From Clostridia bacterium (GTDB lineage: Bacteria; Bacillota; Clostridia; Lachnospirales; Lachnospiraceae): a stretch of 64,000 nucleotides of DNA. The stretch's first letter is position 1, and the number at the start of each line of letters is the position of its first letter. Made by a program: the position numbers and the translations under genes. Location of the stretch: assembly GCA_910576205.1 (NCBI GenBank), contig CAJTHL010000005.1, positions 62,001 to 126,000 on the forward strand, written 5' to 3'. This document shows, piece by piece, positions 26,864 through 34,788 of this stretch. Under the pieces are notes generated by a model. That model made no database searches. It had not been told where the DNA came from and was given only the letters and a program-made list of their open reading frames with translations.

Positions 26864-27606
26864 ACCAGACCACCTGCTTTCTCAATGGGCCCCTTAAAGA
26901 GAGTCAGCCCCGCCACAATGCATATCATAGAAGGCACCAGAAAGGAATCCGCGCCGAAAAGATACAGACAGGCTGCCGACGACGCCAGGCCAATCCAGGC
27001 CGTGTCATGCCTTTTTTCCTTTCTCCACTGCTCCAGGAAAATCACCACAAACATGGCGGTCATGACAAATTCCAGGCCCTCCGTGTCAAAGGCGATAAGG
27101 GAACCCAGAATCCCCCCAAGGGTAGCCCCCGAAACCCAGTAGAGCTGGTTGAGAAGGGTGACAAAAAACATAAACCAGCCTCTGTCCACATCCTGGGGGA
27201 TTCTGGCCGTATAGTTGACGGAAAAAGTCTCGTCGCACATGCCGAAGATCAGATAAAATTTTTTCCAGCCCATCCCCCTATACCTGTCCAGCATGGAAAT
27301 GCCGTAGAACAGATGCCTGGCCTGGAGCATCAGCGCCATAACCAGCGTCTGGAGCGGCGCAAATCTGCCAAGAAGCATGGATACCGCCACAAACTCCAGG
27401 GAGCCGCCAAAAATTGTGAGGCTCATAAGGAGGGGATAGATAAAGGAAAATCCCGACACATGCATGTAAATGCCATAAGTAAGCCCAAGAAAAGAGAATC
27501 CGGCAAAAATGGGGATAGTATGGGGGAAGGCCGCCTTAAACGCCCTCCATATTCCCGCCGTCTGCTCCGGCTGTTCTCTGGTTTCCGTATTATCCGTCTG
27601 TCTCAT
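26860..27606 (-). CDS. azlC: AzlC-type branched-chain amino acid permease
   Basis: The 248-residue protein has a polar N-terminal tail (1-22), then seven to eight helices with the AzlC motifs [53 protein letters not shown] and [11 protein letters not shown]. It is coupled to azlD through an ATGA-type overlap. No Lrp-type regulator is adjacent. Confidence 0.92.
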   Translation of the reverse strand: MRQTDNTETREQPEQTAGIWRAFKAAFPHTIPIFAGFSFLGLTYGIYMHVSGFSFIYPLLMSLTIFGGSLEFVAVSMLLGRFAPLQTLVMALMLQARHLFYGISMLDRYRGMGWKKFYLIFGMCDETFSVNYTARIPQDVDRGWFMFFVTLLNQLYWVSGATLGGILGSLIAFDTEGLEFVMTAMFVVIFLEQWRKEKRHDTAWIGLASSAACLYLFGADSFLVPSMICIVAGLTLFKGPIEKAGGLV

Positions 27607-27715
27607 TCTTTAGTCTCCTCCCGCTTTATTTTCCCTCCAGCCCCTTCACCCTGGCGGCTCCTTTTGTGCCCGTAGCATGAAAACATTTCCCGTTGATGCC
27701 CTGTGGTCTTGTCTC

Positions 27716-28663
27716 CTACAGTTCCAGCGTCATCTGTCCCTTCATGGCATCCCTGTCAAGAAAGCTCCTCTGCGTTCCCTGGCATACCCGGTCTGTCTCC
27801 AGAAGATGGCCCAGCAGCAGGGGGGAATCCGGGTCGTGATACCTGAAATTTTCAAAAGCCTTCCTGGGCCGCTTGTTGGCGTAGCAGTATTTACAGCCGT
27901 TCATGCAGGTGTCATAGGCGCCGATATCCCGGCTCTCAATACAGTGGCAGCCCTTTCGCATCCCACGGTGTTTTAACTCCCGGAATGCCACCCCGTTGGC
28001 CTCCCCCAGAATCTCCAGTGTCATGCACCCGGAAGGGCGAACGCCATATTTTCTGAAATCCCCGTTTGTGCCGCAAGTCTGAATCAGAAGCTTATTTTCC
28101 CCGGCTATTCTCCCCAGGCCTGCCGCTATGGCCTCCCTGTCCGCCTCTGTAACCGGGCGCAGCTCTGGCATATTGACCTCCAGCTTCTTATACAGCTCCA
28201 CAAAGCTGAAAATACAGCGGGACACATGGGGCGAAAGCTCCCTGGCCATGTGGGAAAAGGTGTCCAGATGCCTCTGAATGGTATATTTCTCCGTAAGCAG
28301 CACCGGGTCGTACCGCCAGGACACCCGCTGTCTGCCCACAAGAGCCGACAGTTTTTTCAAGGTCTCCATGCTCTCCTCTATGGAGGGCACTCCCGGTTCT
28401 ATGTCCTTCCCGTAGGCTGTGATGGTATAGTGGAAATAGGTGTGGAAACGGCTGGTGACCTCCTTTAGCCGCGGAAGCAGCGGCGCGTAATTCTTGGAGC
28501 AAAACACCACTGCGTCCACCTTTTCCGGGGTCAGCTCATAGCGGGTCACCTTGTCGGGAAACAAGGGGTTGCGGGTCAGAACATAGCCCTCCGCAAAGCG
28601 CTTCAATAACCAGTCTGAATAATATTGGGGCGTGTCTGTCCGCGCACCTGTGTTAATAATCAT
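27716..28663 (-). CDS. DUF1848 family protein
   Basis: The 315-residue protein begins MIINTGARTDTPQYYSDW and ends with a Cys-rich section, DTCMNGCKYCYANK, whose C-x3-C-x2-C spacing resembles that of radical-SAM enzymes and may bind a metal cluster. Function is unknown. The start is fixed by AGGAGG six bases before ATG 28661-28663; the open frame extends upstream only because it crosses the palindromic repeat. Confidence 0.88.
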   Translation of the reverse strand: MIINTGARTDTPQYYSDWLLKRFAEGYVLTRNPLFPDKVTRYELTPEKVDAVVFCSKNYAPLLPRLKEVTSRFHTYFHYTITAYGKDIEPGVPSIEESMETLKKLSALVGRQRVSWRYDPVLLTEKYTIQRHLDTFSHMARELSPHVSRCIFSFVELYKKLEVNMPELRPVTEADREAIAAGLGRIAGENKLLIQTCGTNGDFRKYGVRPSGCMTLEILGEANGVAFRELKHRGMRKGCHCIESRDIGAYDTCMNGCKYCYANKRPRKAFENFRYHDPDSPLLLGHLLETDRVCQGTQRSFLDRDAMKGQMTLEL

Positions 28664-28675
28664 CCCGGACCTCCT

Positions 28676-28848
28676 ATTCCAGTACCGCATCTGCCCTCCT
28701 AAGGCCCCTGTACTGGAAGAATTTCCAGACGCTTTGCATCTGTAAATCCTTCCGGGCCTTCTACGGGCTGATGCTGTTTTCCAGTACCGCATCTGCCCTC
28801 CTAAGGCCCCTGTACTGGAAGAATTTCCAGACGCTTTGCGCCGGAAAT
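28676..28848 (-). repeat. Palindromic leader repeat, one full and one truncated unit, upstream of the DUF1848 gene
   Basis: Units begin at 28687 and 28789 (period 102). The second unit stops about halfway (after CGCTTTGCG and GGAAAT) exactly where the upstream gene's TAG stop codon lies (28849-28851), so the array seems to have lost its outer half by deletion into that gene. The gene-side tail GCGGTACTGGAATAGGAGG supplies the ribosome-binding site. Confidence 0.85.
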
Positions 28849-30312
28849 CTACTCTGACAGAAAATATCCTTCCATCCCCTTTAGCACCGGTGTCCGGTTC
28901 CCACATTCCGGGCACACATACGTCCCAAAATAGCAGCGCAGACGCTCTATGCCTTCCCCGTCCCCCAGAAGGGCAAACAGGTTAAACACCCACTGCTTCA
29001 CATCCTCCAGGCTTTCCCCATCCCATTTCTCCGAAGGGATTTCTGCCAGCTCTATACGTTCCCTGGGGTCAAAATAGCCAAATTCAATCTCCTCGTCGCA
29101 GTATTCACAGGCCGGGCACACCAGGTAACAGCTTTCCAGGTAAGAGAGGAACAGCATGTAAGACAGCTTCCGCTCCCCCAGAACCGCCATAACCGCAGTG
29201 GCAAATTCCCGGGGATTTCCGTGTTCTCTCACATAGTCCAGATGCTTTGCCAGGAAACGGATGGTCTGAAGGCGGATCTGCCAGGCGGCGTTCTCATAGC
29301 TCCTGGATAACTCCTCCTCCCTGGGCCTGTCCCCAAATACATCCGTAGCCAGACAGCCTCCCGCCGCCAAAATGCCGTTAAACAGCCATTTCACATCCTG
29401 CTCCCTCTCCCACTGCTCCATAAGCTTTGCCAGATATGGCAGCGCCAGCCAGGTAGCCGGGTAAAAGCTCATCTGATGCCATAGATTTTCCGTAAGGTTG
29501 TCAAATGCCGTCTCATATCCGGTTTTGGGAATATTTTCTAATCTTCGAAGCTTAAAAGTCTCCGGCGCGCTCTCCCGGTTTCCCATGAGAATAGAAACGT
29601 ATTCCGCCACATTTCCATAGGCCCCGCCATATGTGTCCCATAGGGGGGATGCCGGATCTGTGAGGGCAAATGTCCTCTGGCCTGGATCCTGCATTCCTTC
29701 CCGGAAAGGCACGCCCTCCAGGCTCTGGAAATGCGTCCCCTGCCCTTTGGCCTCCGGGGATTTTTCCTGCAGGTTTCCTTTGCCAGCTTCCTTAAGAATG
29801 CCCTCTGGCAGATAAACCTCTTTGATTCTGCTGTTCTTAAGGCAGCTCACATCCTGCACCCTGCTGCCCTCCAGAGAAAGCCTGGAGAGACGGTAAAGCT
29901 TTAAGAGCGCCTCCAGATGAAGAATTTCCGGACAGTGATGGAGACTTATGCTTTTTAAAGTATAAACCTCCTTCACATCATCACAGTCAAACACCCCGCA
30001 GGCCGATATTTCCAGGTTTTCCAGGGCAATGCAGGTTCTTAAAAAAGAGAAATCATTCACAGGCATGGCGGATAGGCACAGTTTTTTCAGCCGGGCCATT
30101 TTTCCGATAACGCTGAAATCCCCCCTTACTATCTCCAGCCGCTCCGGAAGCGGGTCCCTGGCAGGGTCCACCAGCTTCTGGTAAACCGGCCTGTCGCCGC
30201 AGGAGAGGTTTTTGATCTTCTGGAAATCATAGAGATTTTCCGGAACCCTGCCAAGAGTCTGGGCAATATAGGTGAGCAGGGTGGGGTCTATGGTGATTTT
30301 CTGTGTCTGCAT
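28849..30312 (-). CDS. Leucine-rich-repeat-like protein with a C-terminal Cys-rich tail, unknown
   Basis: The 487-residue protein has an N-terminal region (about 60-165) of leucine-rich-repeat character (ARLKKLCLSAMPVNDFSFL, ALENLEISACGVFDCDDVKE, LKSISLHHCPEILHLEALL). A helical region follows (about 225-430), and there are two CxxC pairs (CPACEYCDE near 410 and CPECGNRTP near 470) that may bind zinc. There is no signal peptide. The start has GGAGAA eight bases upstream. It begins at the edge of the decayed AlbA_2 gene. No family is recognised with confidence. Confidence 0.7.
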   Translation of the reverse strand: MQTQKITIDPTLLTYIAQTLGRVPENLYDFQKIKNLSCGDRPVYQKLVDPARDPLPERLEIVRGDFSVIGKMARLKKLCLSAMPVNDFSFLRTCIALENLEISACGVFDCDDVKEVYTLKSISLHHCPEILHLEALLKLYRLSRLSLEGSRVQDVSCLKNSRIKEVYLPEGILKEAGKGNLQEKSPEAKGQGTHFQSLEGVPFREGMQDPGQRTFALTDPASPLWDTYGGAYGNVAEYVSILMGNRESAPETFKLRRLENIPKTGYETAFDNLTENLWHQMSFYPATWLALPYLAKLMEQWEREQDVKWLFNGILAAGGCLATDVFGDRPREEELSRSYENAAWQIRLQTIRFLAKHLDYVREHGNPREFATAVMAVLGERKLSYMLFLSYLESCYLVCPACEYCDEEIEFGYFDPRERIELAEIPSEKWDGESLEDVKQWVFNLFALLGDGEGIERLRCYFGTYVCPECGNRTPVLKGMEGYFLSE

Positions 30313-31083
30313 TTTGTAATTCTCCTTCCGATGGCTCCATTGCAGCTAATATGTTTTTATACTGCATCTTTGTTTTTTCTGACACCTTTTTTCCGGCGCT
30401 GTTTTTCAAAACCCTTTTCCTAAATGAAAGTGTTACGATTGTCCTTTCCACACTATCCAGTCTTTCGTCAATCCGGGGCTCTTCCCATCCTTCCTTTTCC
30501 CATACCATAAAAAGTTCTGGAACACCGCTTCCCGCCCGTTCACCTATATCAATCAGGTTAAACATTTTCATCAATGTTTTATTTCGTGGGTCAGATTCGC
30601 CCCCAAGCTTCATCTGATATTTTCCAACACGTATATTCCCGGGATTTTCCAGGATAATACTATCATTTTCCTGCCTGATAACAACCCCTCTGGGAACAAA
30701 AAAAATCTGTATTTACAATACAATTTGCCAGAACCTCTCTCAACGCTCTGTGAACCTGTGTATCATCTATGCGGTCGCCTCCCACCATTTTAAACGGCAC
30801 TTTCACATTTTTGGTGATTTTCTGGTATACGCGAAAGTAAAAATCAAATAAATTTCCGCTCCACTCGCCAGAGTCAGACTGCAACCGGTCCGTCCACCTT
30901 ATAGCCGGATCCAGGACTTCCCGGTAATCAAGAAAATATTCTGGAAATTCTCTGACAATTCTGTTTTCTTCCCCAAACTTAACTCCCTTTTCGGAAAAGT
31001 GTTCCTACTGCACAAAGCTTGAAATATAGTACATATTCATGCATATAATTACTGATTTGCATCCGCTTAACAACTCACGGAAG

Positions 31084-31635
31084 CTATATGATTTGCTTTC
31101 CATTAAAATCTATTTCATAGTAGTTATTCTCAAAATCGTACAAGCAAATCAAGTTTTCACGTATTGTAAATGGTTCTCTGTTTGAAATAGAAACAAATAT
31201 ATCTTTTCCAGAAAATGACCATTGTTTCTTAAAATCCAAGTCCAACATCGTTATTTCAATTTCTCCATAGATAATATATCCCTTTTCAACTTTATAAATT
31301 GCAAAGTTACAACCCAAACAGTCCAGCACAACATGGCGAATTATATAGGCATCGGTAGTCTTTATCTGCGTTATCATGTTGTCTTGTAGAACTGTAAGAA
31401 TGTCATCTTGCAGAACGGCACAATCCAAATCATATGAATGATACGGTCCAATCAGCGCTACTTGAAATTCTCTTGCATATAAGCCAATATGAATTGACAG
31501 TGTTTTTGACAAATCGTTGTGCCGATAATGTTCTGGATTCAATGTTACATCGTAATGGCGATTATCTACCGAGTCAACAGTATATGTTTCGTCAATATTG
31601 ATTTCAATTTGACATATTTCATTTTGTAAAATCAT
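31084..31635 (-). CDS. Unknown protein carried by the insertion
   Basis: The 183-residue product is acidic and beta-rich (CQIEINIDETYTVDSV, LSIHIGLYAREFQVALIGPY, YIIYGEIEITMLDLDF, FTIRENLICLYDFENNYYEI), has no membrane segment or recognised motif, and is AT-rich in codon use compared with flanking genes. ATG 31635 has AAGG seven bases upstream; an in-frame GTG two codons earlier is less well placed. It resembles small cargo or immunity-type proteins in style only; no function can be named. Confidence 0.6.
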   Translation of the reverse strand: MILQNEICQIEINIDETYTVDSVDNRHYDVTLNPEHYRHNDLSKTLSIHIGLYAREFQVALIGPYHSYDLDCAVLQDDILTVLQDNMITQIKTTDAYIIRHVVLDCLGCNFAIYKVEKGYIIYGEIEITMLDLDFKKQWSFSGKDIFVSISNREPFTIRENLICLYDFENNYYEIDFNGKQII

Positions 31636-31670
31636 GGTCACACCTTCCCAAAACCCGATTTAATATTTTG

Positions 31671-31709
31671 AATATAAAATATCTGCCTGCCACCCGTAAT
31701 GTATATTTA
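31671..31709 (-). promoter_or_regulatory. Promoter-like sequence of the insertion's cargo gene
   Basis: TTACGG (31694-31699) is followed after 17 bases by TATATT (31671-31676) on the minus strand, 36 bases before the start codon. The sequence including the GTGGCAGGCAGATATTT spacer matches the one upstream of the AAA ATPase at 26426-26462. Confidence 0.55.
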
Positions 31710-32288
31710 TAGGCTCATATTATCTGGGTACACAATTCCGAAAAGGGAGAACATTAAAAGGCCCGCTGCCGTAGGATGCAGCTCCTTATCCTTTCCGATC
31801 TCCGCAGCGCCAATCTTTTGCAAATAATCAGCATCACTTAAATTCGCCCAGGGATGTCCTGGCTTAAAAGACCTGTGGCGATTCCGGTAACTCTGGATTG
31901 TGCCTCTGCTCAACTGTCATATTTTCTATAATCCGCATGTCCATGGTACTCTCTGGCTGGTCTCTGAGCATGGCCTTTACCTGCATTTCTGTACAGCGGT
32001 AATCTCCTTCATGGTTCCTTTTAAATGTCCCTCCAAACATACAGGCATTGATATATACTGGTTTTTGCTCCCTTCTTGCCATAGGTACGTGAATCGCTAT
32101 AACAATATTGTCATCCAGATCATATATTTCCACATCTTCATCTGACAGAAGGTTCACATTTACCTTCTGGGGATTGTTGACGGTATCCCATATAGAAGCG
32201 GGCAGCCCCCGGCTGGCGTTCTTTACCTCCCGGCGGTTGTCCTCTCTGTAAGAATCAAATTTTGAAACTTCTGGCGCTTATTCCCCTT

Positions 32289-33392
32289 TCAGAAATACTC
32301 CACATTCATAAACGGAATCGCCAGGCAGGCTGCCTCCCCTTCCTCATCAAGCCCCCAGTAGGCGCTGTATATGCCATCCCCCATGCCGCTGGAAAAGAAC
32401 ACCAGCCTGTGCTCTGTATCCGGGATCTGCCACTCCAGAAAGCTTCCGCCCCGGTTCTGCACATCCGGGTGGCGCTCACAGCTTTCCTGGAAAAGGGCGG
32501 CAAAATAGTCGGTGTACTGGTTCGCTCCCGGATGCTCCTTCTGCCATCTCTCATAAAAATCCCGGCATTCCACGCCGGTTCTGGCATCTGCAAAGCAGGC
32601 AAGCCCTGTGTCCACGCCGAAAACCGTCAACACGCCGGGCTTTCCCAGATCTTCTTGCTTCTTTCCTTTGGGCATGGCAATCTCATAGCGGACAGGGGTT
32701 TTGCCGCTAAGCAAAAGTCTGGCTCCGGCTATACGAAGGCCCGCGATTTTCGAATAGCAGACGGAAAGCTCCACATCGTAGCTCCCCGCTGGGATTCTCC
32801 TGTCCAGAACTGTCTCGTACTTTGTTCCCACATACGCCAGAGGATCCGCAAGCGCCACCTCCCCTGTGGGGAAATCCGCCTTCCCCGCCAGGAAAACCTT
32901 TGTTTTCCCGTTTTCCGAAAACAAGCCCTCAAAAAAGGCCGCCGGATAGGATTTCTGGTTGAGAAATTTCAGATTCCGCTCAAAGGCAATCTGCGCCGGA
33001 TGCTTCACCGGCTCCCGGATTTCCTTCCCGGTCCTTGTGTCCACAAAATATTTTCCGGTCTTGTCCTCCCTAAACTCCAGATCCGCCCCCATGGGCATGT
33101 AAAACACATCCACCACCGCAGGCTCAATCCTGGCAAGGGTGTTAAAATCCACCACCGCCATATTCTCCACATTATTTACATATTCCTGGGAATCTGTATC
33201 TCCAAAAGCCACCCAGCCGTTTCCCGGCCCGCCCTCCTGGCGGAACAGCCATTTCAGCCTGGAATCACCGTTTAAAATGGATTTGCTCACAACGCTGCCC
33301 CCGGCTCCCCGGATGTATACTTTGCTTTCCGCCTGTTTCTCCTGGCTATCCGCTTTCTGCGTTTCTGTTTTCTTCTTACGAAACAGTCCCAT
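32289..33392 (-). CDS. DUF2185-DUF4241 two-domain protein
   Basis: The 367-residue cytosolic protein has a Lys/Gln-rich start (1-25), a DUF2185-like part (about 30-110; SVVSKSILNGDSRLKWLF, GWVAFGDTDSQEYV) and a DUF4241-like part (about 165-365; FPTGEVALADPLAYVG, RRIPAGSYDVELSVCYSK, DTGLACFADARTG, ending FSSGMGDGIYSAYWGLDEEG). Both domains occur in polymorphic-toxin immunity settings in other bacteria, but the function here is unknown and no toxin is adjacent. The palindromic repeat at 33408-33510 supplies its ribosome-binding site. Confidence 0.72.
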   Translation of the reverse strand: MGLFRKKKTETQKADSQEKQAESKVYIRGAGGSVVSKSILNGDSRLKWLFRQEGGPGNGWVAFGDTDSQEYVNNVENMAVVDFNTLARIEPAVVDVFYMPMGADLEFREDKTGKYFVDTRTGKEIREPVKHPAQIAFERNLKFLNQKSYPAAFFEGLFSENGKTKVFLAGKADFPTGEVALADPLAYVGTKYETVLDRRIPAGSYDVELSVCYSKIAGLRIAGARLLLSGKTPVRYEIAMPKGKKQEDLGKPGVLTVFGVDTGLACFADARTGVECRDFYERWQKEHPGANQYTDYFAALFQESCERHPDVQNRGGSFLEWQIPDTEHRLVFFSSGMGDGIYSAYWGLDEEGEAACLAIPFMNVEYF

Positions 33393-33407
33393 AAAATGTT
33401 CCTCCTA

Positions 33408-33510
33408 TTCCAGTACCGCATCTGCCCTCCTAAGGCCTCTGTACTGGAAGAATTTCCAGCCGCTTCTCGTCTGTTAATCCTTCCGGGCCTTCTTACGGGC
33501 TGATGCTGTT
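33408..33510 (-). repeat. Palindromic leader repeat, single unit, upstream of the DUF2185-DUF4241 gene
   Basis: One unit runs from GCATCTGCCC at 33418 to GATGC at about 33506, with complementary inner arms (TACTGGAAGAATTTCCAG). Its gene-side tail is GCGGTACTGGAATAGGAGG. Beyond it lies an AT-rich spacer and then the divergent promoter of the lipoprotein gene. Confidence 0.85.
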
Positions 33511-33600
33511 ATTATCTATTATAGCAAAATCCCCTCCGGTTTACAATTCTATCCCGCAAATACAGTACACAGGTACACATTTTTATGCCTTAAATACTTC

Positions 33601-33629
33601 TTGAAATACAGGAAAAAAAGGACTAGAAT
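33601..33629 (+). promoter_or_regulatory. SigA-like promoter of the lipoprotein gene
   Basis: TTGAAA (33601-33606) and TAGAAT (33624-33629) are separated by 17 bases, 44 bases before the start codon at 33673, with ACGGAGG as ribosome-binding site. Confidence 0.7.
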
Positions 33630-33672
33630 ATTTGAGAAACTTTTATTATGATAAAACGGAGGTTATAGAAAC

Positions 33673-34674
33673 ATGAAGAAAAGAAAGACATTTATTTCGT
33701 TTATTCTGGCCTTTGCCCTGTGCTTTGGCCTAACCGGCTGCGGCATGGCCCAGGAGCTGGCCAATAGCTACAACACCAAAGAGCTTTCCGATGAGGAAGT
33801 CGTCCTGGCTTTTATGGAGGCCTATCAGCAGGGAGATTACGAGGCTTTGAAGCCCTACATCAGCGAGGACAACCCGCTGCACCTGTTCTTTGGAGGCATG
33901 GACGAGGCTGTAGGCGGGGAAATGGCCGCCTCTTACAAGGCCATGCATGAGAAGCTTAAAGACAAGGTTACCTTCACCGCCAAAGCTGTGGAGGGCGAGG
34001 AAGCCTGGGGCACCGTCAATATGACCATCTCCATGCCGGATTATTCCAAGGCCTTGTACGACGCCATGGTAGACGCCTTAACAGACCAGGTGGAAAACGG
34101 AACCACTGCCTTTCACCATATGCCGGGCTGGATTGCCAGCGGCATAGAGGGCGAAAGCGAAACCTATGAGGAAACCTTTGAGCTCCATGTGGGAAATCGT
34201 GACGGCAATAATGTAATGGATACCAACACCAACCGGGAATTTTTCGCCATGCTGTGCGGAGGTCTGAAGCCCTATCTGGACGCCTCCATCACCACCTGCA
34301 CATTCCCCGGGGAAGAAGGAAGCTGGGACATTCTGTCACAGGGCGATGAGATCGTTGCCATGATAAATACAGAATCCATTTCCGCAGAGGAATATTCCCA
34401 GGAAGAGCAGGAGGCTATCGTGCAGACATATGAGGAGTCCATGAGCACCATGGACGGAATCATTGCCAGCGCCACAATCCAGGACGGCAGCATTACCGCC
34501 ACCATGGGCGTGGACATGGCCACTGCCAGCTCCTATGCTCTGAGCAATATGGGACTGATCAGCGACCGCATCACCGCCGGAAGCAACGGCTGGTTAAGCC
34601 TTGACAGCACCATAAACGGCTTCACCCAGGAAGGCGGCGAATGCGTTACCTATAACTTTAAAAACGCAGAGTGA
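33673..34674 (+). CDS. Lipoprotein of unknown function
   Basis: The 333-residue product starts with a lipoprotein signal (KKRKTFISFILAFALCFGL, lipobox LTGC with Cys near 24). The mature part opens with a helical region typical of NTF2-like or DUF5105-type lipoproteins (DEEVVLAFMEAYQQGDYEAL) and continues as mixed alpha/beta without catalytic motifs I recognise. It is monocistronic: its own promoter lies upstream and a bidirectional terminator follows. It stands alone on the plus strand between minus-strand genes. Confidence 0.75.
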   Translation: MKKRKTFISFILAFALCFGLTGCGMAQELANSYNTKELSDEEVVLAFMEAYQQGDYEALKPYISEDNPLHLFFGGMDEAVGGEMAASYKAMHEKLKDKVTFTAKAVEGEEAWGTVNMTISMPDYSKALYDAMVDALTDQVENGTTAFHHMPGWIASGIEGESETYEETFELHVGNRDGNNVMDTNTNREFFAMLCGGLKPYLDASITTCTFPGEEGSWDILSQGDEIVAMINTESISAEEYSQEEQEAIVQTYEESMSTMDGIIASATIQDGSITATMGVDMATASSYALSNMGLISDRITAGSNGWLSLDSTINGFTQEGGECVTYNFKNAE

Positions 34675-34737
34675 TAAACCCTGAAACAGGTACATGCATG
34701 GGAAATATCCGTTGTCCGGAAATCCTTTCCCACTGAC

Positions 34738-34779
34738 AAGCGCCGCAGAATCATCCAGACAGATGACTTTGCGGCGCTT
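34738..34779. terminator. Bidirectional terminator between the lipoprotein gene and prfC
   Basis: The stem AAGCGCCGCA (34738-34747) pairs with TGCGGCGCTT (34770-34779); a TTTT run follows on the plus strand. Convergent genes end on both sides. Confidence 0.8.
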
Positions 34780-34788
34780 TTAGCTTCT

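Larger units (their letters stand above)
30983..31749. mobile_element. 767-bp insertion with 14-bp perfect inverted ends, carrying a non-transposase gene
   Basis: The ends CTCCCTTTTCGGAA (30983-30996) and TTCCGAAAAGGGAG (31736-31749) are exact complements, and similarity continues inward (AAGTGTTCC versus TTGTGTACC). The element splits the AlbA_2 reading frame: the gene reads ...CTTTTAATGTT on one side and TTAAGTTTGGGG on the other, giving a near-duplication of the target (TTAATGTT versus TTAA-GTT). No transposase is present; the interior holds one gene with its own promoter. The interior is AT-rich. Confidence 0.75.
30313..32276 (-). pseudogene. Decayed AlbA_2/HATPase_c_4-type ATP-binding regulator, interrupted by an insertion
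   Basis: Pieces in the right order read as one protein of the RecG-like/AlbA_2 family: EVSKFDSYREDNRREVKNAS, NNPQKVNVNLLSDEDVEIYD, SYRNRHRSFKPGHPWANL, HPTAAGLLM, then after the insertion FGEENRIVREFPEYFLDYRE, GEWSGNLFDFYFRVYQ, ALREVLANCIVNTDF, and KMFNLIDIGERAGSGVPELF. Lesions I can place are an internal deletion near 32197 (an N-terminal WDT joined to NNPQKV), a frameshift near 31910-31920, the 767-bp insertion at 30983-31749, and a +1 shift in a run of eight A at 30698-30705. The 3' end runs into the next gene. Confidence 0.8.

Noticed and set aside
28664..28915. N-terminal extension of the DUF1848 protein (reading MRYWNRR and longer)
   Set aside because: The extension is the open frame of the palindromic repeat. 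AGGAGG directly before ATG 28663 gives the real start. The same applies to extended frames before gpsA, leuD, the nitroreductase and the 49-kb response regulator.
30983..31749. Classical insertion sequence
   Set aside because: No transposase frame exists on either strand inside the inverted ends, so it is reported as a non-autonomous element.
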